This document shows positions 4,944-13,120 of a DNA stretch of 16,918 nucleotides, piece after piece. The DNA is from Minthousia sp045628125 (lineage in GTDB: Bacteria; Bacteroidota; Bacteroidia; Bacteroidales; Bacteroidaceae), in the NCBI GenBank assembly GCA_045628125.1, contig JAZQPA010000099.1, forward strand, positions 1 to 16,918. The letters are read 5' to 3'. Within the stretch, counting starts at the first letter, position 1. Every line of letters begins with the position of its first letter. Made by a program: the position numbers and the translations under genes. The notes beneath the pieces are model-generated. The model was not told where the DNA came from and made no database searches. It worked only from the letters and a program-made list of their open reading frames with translations.

Positions 4944-7352
4944 ATGAACTGCAACACGCCCCAAATAGATTGCTTTATTCCCTATATCAGCAAAGAACAA
5001 GCCACTGTAACCATCCAGTCGCTGAAAGATTCAGGCATGGTGAATCAGATTTTCCTGCTTAGCCAGACGGCTGTGGAGAATGCGGAATATCCGGTGCTGG
5101 TGTCGCCTTCGCTTTACCACGCGGAAACCTTGCGCAAGATTAGGGAAGCGGTAACCACCGATTATTTCATGATTTACTTCAAGGAGGAACCGCTGAAACT
5201 GGTTCCCGGTGCACTGAACCGTCTGCTGGCTACTGCCTCACAGAGCAATTACGACTGGGTGTACTGCGATTACTTTGCGATTGAGAACGGTCAGGAGGTG
5301 GCTGCTCCGCTGATTGATTATCAGGAAGGTAGCGTGCGCGATGACTTTGATTTCGGTGCCCTGTCGCTGATCAGTTCCGCCGCACTGGACAATCATCTGG
5401 ACAGTCCGTTCTATGTGTTCGACCAACTGGAATATGCCGCATGGTATCATTTCCGCCTGGGATTGGAAGATAACATCTTCCACCTGGCAGAGAGACTGTA
5501 TGTGGTGCTGGAGAGCGACCTGCGCAAGAGTGGCGAGAAGCAGTTTGACTATGTGGATCCACGCAACCGCAGCCGCCAGATTGAGATGGAAAAGGTGTTT
5601 GTGAAGCAGCTTATCAGTCGCTCAAAATGGCTGATTCCAGGCGTTTACAGTCCGCTGCAACTGCAGAACGGTGATTTCAAGTACGAGGCTTCGGTGATTA
5701 TTCCGGTAAGAAACCGCGTGCGCACCATAGCCGATGCTATTGAGAGCGTATTGAGCCAGGAGACCACCTTCCCGTTCAATCTGCTGATTGTGGACAACTA
5801 TTCCAACGATGGCACCAGTGAGATTATAGAGAAATATACCAGCGACAAGCGCGTGAAGCATATCATTCCGGAGGATACCCATCTGGGTATCGGAGGCTGC
5901 TGGAACCGTGCGCTGCTGGATGAGGACTGCGGACGTTTTGCCGTGCAGCTGGACAGCGACGACCTGTACAGCAGTCCTGCCACCCTGCAGAAAGTGGTGG
6001 ATAAGTTCTACGAGGAGAACTGTGCCATGGTGATTGGTTCCTACCGTATGTGCAACTTCCAGTTGGAGACCTTGCCTCCGGGCATGATTGACCATAAGGA
6101 ATGGACCGAGAATAACGGACGAAACAATGCGCTGCGCATCAATGGATTAGGTGCTCCACGTGCCTTCTATACTCCGATAGCGCGCGAGATTCTTTTCCCG
6201 AACACCAGCTACGGCGAGGATTATGCCATGGGACTGGCCATCAGCAGCCGCTACCGCATCGGGCGCATCTATGACGAGCTGTACCTGTGCCGCCGATGGG
6301 AAGGCAACAGCGATGCCGCACTGAGCCGCGAAAAGGTGAATGCGAACAATTTCTATAAGGACAGCATACGTACAGCAGCCATTCATACCCGCAATTACCA
6401 CGAGATCTGGCAGGAGTTGCTGTGCATGCAACTGGCCACATGGCCTGAGACCATGAAGCGCTACCTGGATTTATGGTACGAGGTGAAGACACGCACCTTC
6501 CAGACAGCCACCGGCACACTGGCTGCCCAGTTTAATCCGGCACGCATGGTATCGACCGGCGCCAAGATGGATAAGGTTGGCGAGCGCCCTTGCTTCCTTT
6601 GCGAGAAGAACCGCCCGGAAAACCAGATTACCCTGTTCCGCAATCTGGATGGTTTCGAGACTCTGATCAACCCGTTCCCTATCCTGCCGGTACATTTCAC
6701 CGTGCCATGCCTGCTGCATACCGACCAGCGCATCAGCGGACAGTTCGGTAATTTCCAGGAAGTGGCCTGTTCCTTCCCGGATATGGTGACCTTCTACAAC
6801 GGTCCCCGCTGCGGTGCCTCTGCACCCGATCACCTGCATTTCCAGTGCGGTGCCAAGCATATCCTCCCATTGATCAAGGACTTTACAGCCATTGCCCAAA
6901 AGCTGCAGGCTGCCGAGCCTCTGGTAAAAGACGAGGATGTGACCGTTTATCTGTACAAGGATTACTTCTATCCTATGCTGGTGGTGGTGAATCCGCTGGG
7001 TGTGGAGAACGATGCCGTGATGCAGAAACTCTATGATATCCTGCCTGTTCAGGAAGGCGAGCCAGAACCGGGCATGAACCTGCTGAGCTGGATAGCACCC
7101 GATTCCCTGGGTTGCGAGGAAGCACAAATCACGGTCATTATTCCAAGAAAGAAGCACCGTCCTGACTGCTATTTCGCAGAGAATGAGGATGATAAGCTGA
7201 TGGTAAGTCCGGGTGCCCTGGACATGGCCGGTCTGCTGATCACCCCTCGTCAGGAAGATTTTGAGAAACTGACTGCCGAAAAGGCCGTTCAGATTCTGAA
7301 GGAAGTTACATACAGCAACCAAGAGATTGAATCTGCATGCAAGAACCTGTAG
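4944..7352 (+). CDS. Glycosyltransferase–DUF4922 (HIT-like) fusion protein
   Basis: A large cytoplasmic-looking protein (802 residues, no signal peptide or membrane helix). Residues about 8-230 look like a divergent GT-A-type half. Residues about 248-455 form a clear family-2 glycosyltransferase domain: ASVIIPVRNR, LIVDNYSNDGT, DSDD at 337-340 (metal/nucleotide site) and GEDY at 424-427. The C-terminal part (about 545-790) fits DUF4922 and shows GalT/Ap4A-phosphorylase signatures: CFLC (C550, C553), PVHFTVP, and GASAPDHLHFQ, in which H630-x-H632-x-Q634 matches the HxHxQ active site of the HIT superfamily (H632 the likely nucleophile). This suggests transfer or phosphorolysis of a nucleotidyl group on a sugar, but the substrate is unknown. 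It overlaps the SpoIID gene by 16 bp and is first in an operon ending with an AmpG-like permease. Confidence 0.85.
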   Translation: MNCNTPQIDCFIPYISKEQATVTIQSLKDSGMVNQIFLLSQTAVENAEYPVLVSPSLYHAETLRKIREAVTTDYFMIYFKEEPLKLVPGALNRLLATASQSNYDWVYCDYFAIENGQEVAAPLIDYQEGSVRDDFDFGALSLISSAALDNHLDSPFYVFDQLEYAAWYHFRLGLEDNIFHLAERLYVVLESDLRKSGEKQFDYVDPRNRSRQIEMEKVFVKQLISRSKWLIPGVYSPLQLQNGDFKYEASVIIPVRNRVRTIADAIESVLSQETTFPFNLLIVDNYSNDGTSEIIEKYTSDKRVKHIIPEDTHLGIGGCWNRALLDEDCGRFAVQLDSDDLYSSPATLQKVVDKFYEENCAMVIGSYRMCNFQLETLPPGMIDHKEWTENNGRNNALRINGLGAPRAFYTPIAREILFPNTSYGEDYAMGLAISSRYRIGRIYDELYLCRRWEGNSDAALSREKVNANNFYKDSIRTAAIHTRNYHEIWQELLCMQLATWPETMKRYLDLWYEVKTRTFQTATGTLAAQFNPARMVSTGAKMDKVGERPCFLCEKNRPENQITLFRNLDGFETLINPFPILPVHFTVPCLLHTDQRISGQFGNFQEVACSFPDMVTFYNGPRCGASAPDHLHFQCGAKHILPLIKDFTAIAQKLQAAEPLVKDEDVTVYLYKDYFYPMLVVVNPLGVENDAVMQKLYDILPVQEGEPEPGMNLLSWIAPDSLGCEEAQITVIIPRKKHRPDCYFAENEDDKLMVSPGALDMAGLLITPRQEDFEKLTAEKAVQILKEVTYSNQEIESACKNL

Positions 7353-8557
7353 TGAGCGTGGGTATCCTGAATGCCGCCCGCATTCAGTTTGAACTGAACG
7401 GGGCCTTTCACTCTCCTACTGGTGAAGTGACGGGCCTGCAGGAAGTTGTGTTTTCCGATAGTCACATCATCTGGCAGGGAAACACTTACGATGAGCTGTC
7501 CTTCCTGCCTGCGGAAAATGCCACCTTTACGCTGAAGGCGGTGGTTATTGGCATTCATTTCCATTGGGAACGGAGCGAGGATCAAACCTTCACGGGTGAA
7601 CTGCATATTATACACGATGACAACGGGTTATGGGCCATCAACCGCCTGCCTGTTGAGGATTATCTGACGAGTGTCATCAGCAGCGAGATGAGCCAGCATG
7701 CCGGATTGGAACTGCTGAAGGCGCATGCCATCATCTCCCGCAGTTGGCTGCTGTCACAGATAGAGCATAAGCGCCACGCCTCGGCATCCACCTGTCACGA
7801 GACAGCGGAACGCCTTATCCGTTGGTATGACCACGACGACCATACCTTATTTGATGTATGCGCCGATGATCACTGCCAGCGCTATCAGGGCATTACACGG
7901 GCCACGAATCCTACTGTAGGACAGGCTATAGAAGCCACCCGCGGTGTGCTGCTGATGCAAGGCGATGAGATTTGCGATGCCCGTTTCAGCAAGTGCTGCG
8001 GCGGTACCATGGAACAGTTCTCCACCTGCTGGGAGGACAAGGACTATACGTATCTGGTGCCAAAGCGTGACTGGATTGGCCCTGGTGACGATGCGTTCTG
8101 CAATACCAGCAATCCGCGCATCCTGCATCAGATCCTGAACAACTATGATCAGGAAACCACCCAGTTCTACCGATGGACAGTGACCTACAGTACCGAGCAA
8201 CTCTCCGCGCTGGTATGCCGCAAGACCGGCACCGACTATGGTGAGATTCTGGACTTGATTCCTGTGAAGCGCGGACCATCTGGCCGAATTATCGAGCTGA
8301 AGATAGTGGGCAGTAAGCTGACACGCACCATAGGCAAGGAACTGGAAATACGCCGCACCCTGTCCGAAAGCCACCTGTACAGCAGTGCCTTTACGGTGGA
8401 AAAGAAGGACGGCCAGTTCATTCTGCATGGAAAAGGTTGGGGACACGGAGTGGGCCTGTGCCAGATTGGAGCGGCAGTAATGGGCGATATGGGTTACACC
8501 TACGACCGTATACTGGAGCATTATTACCCTAACACACAACTGATTAAGAAATACTGA
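7337..8557 (+). CDS. SpoIID/LytB domain protein without signal peptide
   Basis: A 406-residue protein of the SpoIID/LytB fold; sporulation SpoIID is a lytic transglycosylase acting on stripped glycan strands. The core runs about 95-405: VEDYLTSVISSEM with the likely catalytic E117, LKAHAIISRSW, a DDHCQRYQGI segment (C180), AIEATRGVLL, FSKCCGGTME (C220, C221), GWGHGVGLCQIGA (367-379) and the terminal HYYPNTQL. The N-terminus (MQEPVVSVGILNAARIQFEL) is not a signal peptide, and an in-frame stop at 7328-7330 rules out any longer form, so the protein should stay in the cytoplasm. That is odd for a family that normally works outside. The start lies within the upstream gene and the stop TGA overlaps the next ATG (TGATG), so it is translationally coupled on both sides. 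Confidence 0.9.
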   Translation: MQEPVVSVGILNAARIQFELNGAFHSPTGEVTGLQEVVFSDSHIIWQGNTYDELSFLPAENATFTLKAVVIGIHFHWERSEDQTFTGELHIIHDDNGLWAINRLPVEDYLTSVISSEMSQHAGLELLKAHAIISRSWLLSQIEHKRHASASTCHETAERLIRWYDHDDHTLFDVCADDHCQRYQGITRATNPTVGQAIEATRGVLLMQGDEICDARFSKCCGGTMEQFSTCWEDKDYTYLVPKRDWIGPGDDAFCNTSNPRILHQILNNYDQETTQFYRWTVTYSTEQLSALVCRKTGTDYGEILDLIPVKRGPSGRIIELKIVGSKLTRTIGKELEIRRTLSESHLYSSAFTVEKKDGQFILHGKGWGHGVGLCQIGAAVMGDMGYTYDRILEHYYPNTQLIKKY

Positions 8558-9828
8558 TGAGAAGTTGGAAGCAATCCCCATGGTCATGGATTCCCTCGCT
8601 TTACATAGCAGAGGGACTGCCGTATGTGGCCGTGACCACCATCGCCCTGGTGATGTTCAAGCGATTGGGGATGTCCAACACCGAAATCACATTCTACAGC
8701 AGTCTCATTGCCCTGCCTTGGGTCATCAAACCCCTGTGGGCCCCATTTATCGAGGCTATCGGCACCAAGCGGAAATGGAACCTGGTTCTGGAACTGCTGA
8801 TGGCCCTGTGTTTCCTTTTCATCGGCTATACCATTAACCTTAAGGAAGTTACGCTCTGGTCATTATTCGCTTTCTGGATTCTGGCCTTCTGCAGCGCCAC
8901 CCATTCCATCTCCTCCACCATTCTGTACCGCATCAACACCTCATCCAAAACGCGGAAGATTCTGGACAACATGTGCCGGAACTTCTTCTATCTGGCAGGC
9001 TTGGCGGGAACGGGTCTGATGGTGATGTTTGCCGGAGGATTGGAAACCTATCACCGGAATATCCGTCACTCCTGGAGTCTTACATTTTATATTCTGGGAT
9101 TCATTTTCGGAGCCATATTTGTCTATCACCTCTTTTTCCTGCCCCGTAAGCAGAAAGACAAGGCCATGCCGCTGCAACTGGATTACCGCCAGCACTGGTA
9201 CAGTTTCCAGTACAGCACCCACTCGTTCTTTCACCGCCCTGGAGCCTTCATGGCCCTGCTGTTCCTGGTATTCTTCCGCCTTCCTGAGGCTTTGCTTACC
9301 AAGATCAGTCCGCTGTTCCTGCTGGATTCCACCCATCAGGGCGGTTTGGGACTGAGTACACAGGAATTGGGTTTCACCAGCGGAACCGTAGGTGTATTGG
9401 CCTTATCGTTAGGCGGTTACATAGGAGCAAAAGCCGTAGAGAAAAAAGGATTCAACAAATGTTTCTGGCCTATGGTGCTGCTGGTTACCGTTCCTGACAT
9501 ACTGTATGTGATGCTGTGCGACTGGCAGATTCAGAACTATGCACTCATCAATCTGTTTATCCTGCTGGAGCAGTTTGGCTGCGGATTCGGATTCATAGCC
9601 TATACGCGCTTCATCCCGTTCCTGGCTACCAATCCGACAAAAGCCACGCACCGGGCCACCTATGCGGCGGTCATGGCGCTGAGCCTGCAAGTTCCCGGAT
9701 TCATAGCCGGATTACTGCAGGAGCACGTGGGTTATCACAACTATTTCATGATTGTGCTGTTGGGCTGCATTGTGACCATTCTGGTATCGGCAGGTGTATA
9801 CCTTACTCCGGGATATGGCCGGAAATAA
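8557..9828 (+). CDS. AmpG-like MFS transporter (muropeptide permease candidate)
   Basis: An inner-membrane transporter of 423 residues with about 12 hydrophobic segments. The N-terminus carries the AmpG-like pattern IAEGLPY (18-23), FYSSLIALPWVIKPLWAPFIE (about 46-66) and a basic KRKW loop (71-74), matching the family that imports GlcNAc-anhydroMurNAc-peptides released from the cell wall. Coupling to a SpoIID-domain gene by a 1-base overlap supports a cell-wall substrate, though other small solutes are possible. It is last in the operon. Its 3' end overlaps the opposing cyclo-ligase gene by 26 bp and no terminator is visible between them. Confidence 0.85.
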   Translation: MRSWKQSPWSWIPSLYIAEGLPYVAVTTIALVMFKRLGMSNTEITFYSSLIALPWVIKPLWAPFIEAIGTKRKWNLVLELLMALCFLFIGYTINLKEVTLWSLFAFWILAFCSATHSISSTILYRINTSSKTRKILDNMCRNFFYLAGLAGTGLMVMFAGGLETYHRNIRHSWSLTFYILGFIFGAIFVYHLFFLPRKQKDKAMPLQLDYRQHWYSFQYSTHSFFHRPGAFMALLFLVFFRLPEALLTKISPLFLLDSTHQGGLGLSTQELGFTSGTVGVLALSLGGYIGAKAVEKKGFNKCFWPMVLLVTVPDILYVMLCDWQIQNYALINLFILLEQFGCGFGFIAYTRFIPFLATNPTKATHRATYAAVMALSLQVPGFIAGLLQEHVGYHNYFMIVLLGCIVTILVSAGVYLTPGYGRK

Positions 9829-10351
9829 CCTTATCCATGAACCTGTCGTCCGCGTTCACGGGCACCTCATCCACCAGCTGGAAAGGATAGCATACACCTA
9901 TTTTGGAGGCTTTGGGCACCTGCGGAAGGAACCGGTCGTAATAGCCTTTTCCCCTACCCATCCGGGCACCATCGGGCGTAAAGGCCACTCCGGGAACCAG
10001 GATACAGTCTATGCTCTGCCAGTCTTCAAACCACTCTTCCGTATCGGGTTCAAGAATGCCAAAACGGCCCGGGCGCATACGCTCCTCGCCTTCATATACC
10101 TTTAACAGGATATCATCGCCCATCACGATAGGAAGAACCAACCGTTTCATTCCTAACCACTTAATCAGCAGATTACGCAAATCCAGCTCATCGGGCATGG
10201 GGTAATAGGCCATTACGGTACCGGCCTGCAGAAAGCATTCTTCTTTTTCTATCTGTTCCTGCACAGCCGCCGACCATAAGGCACGGTTTTCTGCTGAAAC
10301 CTGCTTGCGCATACCGGCCATTTCCTTCCTGATTTCCTGTTTTGTTTTCAT
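9803..10351 (-). CDS. 5-formyltetrahydrofolate cyclo-ligase
   Basis: This enzyme (MTHFS; YgfA/Fau in E. coli) converts 5-formyltetrahydrofolate to 5,10-methenyltetrahydrofolate with ATP, returning a dead-end folate to the one-carbon pool. With ATG 10351 it has 182 residues, the usual size. The N-terminal helix KQEIRKEM, the AYYPMPDELD segment (49-57) and the ATP-binding motif PGVAFTPDG followed by GRGKGYYDRFL (about 120-142) are all present. The frame is open to a TTG at 10375, but that TTG lies in a -7 promoter element, so the ATG at 10351 (or 10354) is the sensible start. Confidence 0.93.
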   Translation of the reverse strand: MKTKQEIRKEMAGMRKQVSAENRALWSAAVQEQIEKEECFLQAGTVMAYYPMPDELDLRNLLIKWLGMKRLVLPIVMGDDILLKVYEGEERMRPGRFGILEPDTEEWFEDWQSIDCILVPGVAFTPDGARMGRGKGYYDRFLPQVPKASKIGVCYPFQLVDEVPVNADDRFMDKVISGHIPE

Positions 10352-10372
10352 CATTAGCCTGATTAATGGATG

Positions 10373-10380
10373 CAAAACTA
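10373..10380 (-). promoter_or_regulatory. -7 element for the cyclo-ligase gene
   Basis: Minus-strand TAGTTTTG matches TAnnTTTG, 21 bases before ATG 10351, which gives a very short leader. It overlaps the upstream TTG that would otherwise extend the frame, and thereby helps decide the start. Confidence 0.5.
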
Positions 10381-10443
10381 TTGTTTTTCCCGCTCTGTTC
10401 CAAAGTTTTCAAGGATTTTATGTGCCATTACTTAAAAAAGGCG

Positions 10444-10451
10444 TACCTTTA
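10444..10451 (+). promoter_or_regulatory. Possible -7 element for fbp
   Basis: TACCTTTA matches TAnnTTTG except for the last base, about 30 bases before ATG 10481. No clear -33 is seen. This is the only candidate in the intergenic stretch for fbp. Confidence 0.35.
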
Positions 10452-10480
10452 CGCAATAATAATGAAATAAACAAACTGAT

Positions 10481-12484
10481 ATGACCAACTTTTGTAACTC
10501 GATAGCGCCTGCAGATATGGCTGAAGATTTGCGCTACCTGAAACAGTTAGGTAAGAGTTTTCCTACTATTGCGACCGCCAGTACTGAAATTATCAATCTG
10601 GAGGCAATCCTCAACCTGCCAAAGGGTACTGAGCACTTTATCAGCGACCTGCACGGTGAGTACGAGGCTTTTCTTCATGTGCTGAAGAATGCATCCGGAA
10701 ACATCAAGCGTAAGGTAAACGACATCTATGGCACCACCATGCGTGAAGCTGAGCAAAAGGAGTTGTGCACACTGATATACTATCCCCAGGAGAAACTGGT
10801 TATCGTCAAGGATACAGAAACCGATCTGAACGACTGGTATATGATTACCCTGCACAAACTGGTGCGGGTGTGCCAGAATATCTCGTCAAAATATACCCGT
10901 TCCAAGGTGCGCAAGGCACTTCCTGAGGATTTCAGCTACATCATCCAGGAGCTGCTGCATGAATCCAATGCAGAACCGAATAAGCAGGAGTATCTGAACC
11001 GCATCATCACCACTATTATCGAGACTGGCCGTGCCGATGATTTCATTGTGGAATTGTGCCAGCTGATTCAGCGTCTTGCCATCGACCAGTTGCACATTGT
11101 AGGCGATATCTTTGACCGTGGACCTGGTGCTCATATCATCATGGAAGCACTGCGCCACTATCATCATTTTGATATTCAGTGGGGTAACCACGATATCAGC
11201 TGGATTGGTGCCGCTGCAGGCAACCAGGCTTGCATTGCCAACGTGCTGCGAATCAGTTTCCGTTACGGTAATATGCAGACCCTGGAGGACGGCTACGGAA
11301 TTAATCTCCTGCCACTGGCAACCTTTGCCATGGAGACTTACGGCAACGATCCTTGCGACAGATTCATGCCGCTGATCGGAAACCAGCGCATTGACGAAAA
11401 GACCTGCCGTCTGCTGGCGCAGATGCACAAGGCCATCACCATCATGCAGCTGAAGATTGAGGCTCAGATCATCAACCGTCATCCGGAATATGAGATGGAC
11501 AACCGCAACCTGCTGCAGTTCATCGACCAGGAAAAGGGCAAGTTTGTGTATAACGGTGTGGAATATGACATGCTCGACAGCCACTTCCCTACCGTAAATC
11601 CAGAAAACCCGTACGAGCTGACAGCTACCGAGCAGGATATCCTGAATAAGCTGTGCCACAGTTTCAAGGCCAGCGATAAACTGAAAAAGCACGTCAACTG
11701 CCTGTTTGCACACGGTGGCATGTACACGGTTTGCAACGGCAACCTGCTGTTCCATGCCTCAATGCCACTGACCGCTGACGGTGAGTTTAAGGAAGTGTGC
11801 GTGAATGGAAAGAAGGTAAAGGGTAAAGCCCTGATGGATGCTGTGGAGTATCAGGTACGTTCCGCATTCAACCCGGGAGTAAGCAAGGAGGATCTGCTGT
11901 ATGCCAAGGATTATCTGTGGTACCTGTGGTGCGGTAAGGACAGCCCGCTGTACGATAAGGACAAGATGGCTACTTTTGAGAGCTACTTCCTGAAGGATGA
12001 AACCCTGAAGAAAGAGGAAAAGGGATACTACTACTCCTTCCGCAACGAGGAGAAGATCTGCGATATGATTCTGGACGAGTTTAAGGTGGTGGGTACCCAT
12101 CGCCACATCATCAACGGCCATGTGCCTGTACGTGCAGGAACCAAAGGCGAGAATCCGATTAAGGCTAACGGTAAGATGATTGTCATCGATGGAGGATTTG
12201 CCAAAGCATACCACGAGAAGACCGGAATTGCCGGATATACACTGGTTTACCACAGCCGTGGCCTGCAGCTGGTACAGCACGAACCGTTCAAGAGTACAAA
12301 AGAGGCTATAGAGCGTGGAACCGACATTGTATCTACCGATCTGCTGGTAGAGCTGAGTTCTCACCGCGTACTGGTTCAGGATACGGATTTAGGACGCGAA
12401 TTAAGACTCCAGATTCAGGATCTTAAAAAACTGCTCATTGCCTACCGCAACGGATTCATCAAGGAAAGAGAAAAGAAAGTGTAA
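10481..12484 (+). CDS. fbp: Fructose-1,6-bisphosphatase, class III
   Basis: Hydrolyses fructose 1,6-bisphosphate to fructose 6-phosphate, the committed step of gluconeogenesis (cytoplasm). The 667-residue length is typical of the class III, Firmicutes/Bacteroidetes type of enzyme, a calcineurin-like metallophosphatase unrelated to E. coli Fbp. Metal-site motifs in order: SDLHGE (55-60, D56 and H58), GDIFDRGP (208-215), WGNHD (234-238), FAHGG, and the C-terminal INGHVPV with IDGGFAKAYH. It is monocistronic: a cyclo-ligase gene diverges upstream, and a strong terminator follows 11 bases after the stop. Confidence 0.96.
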   Translation: MTNFCNSIAPADMAEDLRYLKQLGKSFPTIATASTEIINLEAILNLPKGTEHFISDLHGEYEAFLHVLKNASGNIKRKVNDIYGTTMREAEQKELCTLIYYPQEKLVIVKDTETDLNDWYMITLHKLVRVCQNISSKYTRSKVRKALPEDFSYIIQELLHESNAEPNKQEYLNRIITTIIETGRADDFIVELCQLIQRLAIDQLHIVGDIFDRGPGAHIIMEALRHYHHFDIQWGNHDISWIGAAAGNQACIANVLRISFRYGNMQTLEDGYGINLLPLATFAMETYGNDPCDRFMPLIGNQRIDEKTCRLLAQMHKAITIMQLKIEAQIINRHPEYEMDNRNLLQFIDQEKGKFVYNGVEYDMLDSHFPTVNPENPYELTATEQDILNKLCHSFKASDKLKKHVNCLFAHGGMYTVCNGNLLFHASMPLTADGEFKEVCVNGKKVKGKALMDAVEYQVRSAFNPGVSKEDLLYAKDYLWYLWCGKDSPLYDKDKMATFESYFLKDETLKKEEKGYYYSFRNEEKICDMILDEFKVVGTHRHIINGHVPVRAGTKGENPIKANGKMIVIDGGFAKAYHEKTGIAGYTLVYHSRGLQLVQHEPFKSTKEAIERGTDIVSTDLLVELSSHRVLVQDTDLGRELRLQIQDLKKLLIAYRNGFIKEREKKV

Positions 12485-12494
12485 GCAAAATAAA

Positions 12495-12525
12495 GGTGTG
12501 TCATTCAGAAGTGACACACCTTTTT
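12495..12525 (+). terminator. Intrinsic terminator after fbp
   Basis: GGTGTGTCA (12495-12503) pairs perfectly with TGACACACC (12512-12520) around an 8-base loop, followed by TTTTT. An A-rich left flank could let it also serve the convergent gene ending at 12529. Confidence 0.9.
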
Positions 12526-12528
12526 CAT

Positions 12529-13044
12529 TTATTCGTTCTCACACCAGATGGCGTCTTCCGATAATTCCGGAACCAGGCAGGTATCGCCATGCTTTTCCAT
12601 CAGGTATGCTTTCATCTGATTGTAGGCACTTTCCAAAGAGGCATTTCTGATTTTTGCCTTAAAGGTATAAGGTACAGGCTGCTCATTCTCAATCAGCGCA
12701 AAATCCAGGTAATAGATTTTCCACTCACCCTGCACCGGCTCTGCTGCAGGAGTTTCTGCTGCAGGCTCAGCGGCCTGTTCCGCAGTATTCTGCTGACGGG
12801 CCATCTTTGAGTTTTTCTGGAACTCCTCGATTGATGTCTGTGTTGTGCCGATAGCCAACAGGTAGCGTTTCTTGGCCGCATCCAGATAAATGCGGTTGGT
12901 ACCACTGCGCAACTTACCTATACGCTTGTCGATAATATCAAGTTCCTCAGGTGTTAACTTGTTTATGCTCTGTAGATAAGGAAGAATCTCCTCCGATTTT
13001 TGCAATAAAACTTCGTTCTCGTAATAACGGATATAAAAAGCCAT
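12529..13044 (-). CDS. Hypothetical protein with Ala/Pro/Glu-rich linker
   Basis: A 171-residue protein I do not assign to a family. It has no signal peptide or membrane helix. Two parts are visible: residues 1-81 (MAFYIRYYENEVLL, then helical EELDIIDKRIGKL and IYLDAAKKRYLLAIGTTQ), then a low-complexity linker at about 82-106 rich in Ala, Glu and Pro, and a second part (107-171) with WKIYYLDFALIENE and AYNQMKAYLMEKHG. Each part looks like a small domain. It has its own good promoter (13075-13107) and lies downstream of the patatin gene on the same strand, 76 bases apart. Confidence 0.75.
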   Translation of the reverse strand: MAFYIRYYENEVLLQKSEEILPYLQSINKLTPEELDIIDKRIGKLRSGTNRIYLDAAKKRYLLAIGTTQTSIEEFQKNSKMARQQNTAEQAAEPAAETPAAEPVQGEWKIYYLDFALIENEQPVPYTFKAKIRNASLESAYNQMKAYLMEKHGDTCLVPELSEDAIWCENE

Positions 13045-13074
13045 ATCTGAATAGATTTATGTATAAAAATCACG

Positions 13075-13107
13075 CAAAAATAATAAATTCTTTGGTAAAA
13101 TACCAAA
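13075..13107 (-). promoter_or_regulatory. Promoter of the 12529-13044 gene with embedded palindrome
   Basis: Minus-strand TTTG (13104-13107), 21 bases, then TATTTTTG (13075-13082) is a full Bacteroidetes promoter match, 31 bases before ATG 13044. TTTGGTA (13091-13097) and TACCAAA (13101-13107) form a perfect 7-bp inverted repeat with a 3-base centre that overlaps the -33 element and the spacer, a plausible operator. Confidence 0.6.
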
Positions 13108-13120
13108 AAATCCATAAAAA

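Noticed and set aside
6471..7322. 283-codon open frame on the minus strand
   Set aside because: It is the antisense shadow of the GT/DUF4922 gene, whose plus-strand frame has recognisable motifs. The shadow translation has no family features.
10352..10375. TTG-initiated extension of the cyclo-ligase
   Set aside because: The TTG lies within a TAGTTTTG -7 element and adds residues absent from the usual family start; ATG 10351 is preferred.
10886..11755. 289-codon minus-strand open frame
   Set aside because: Antisense shadow of class III fbp.
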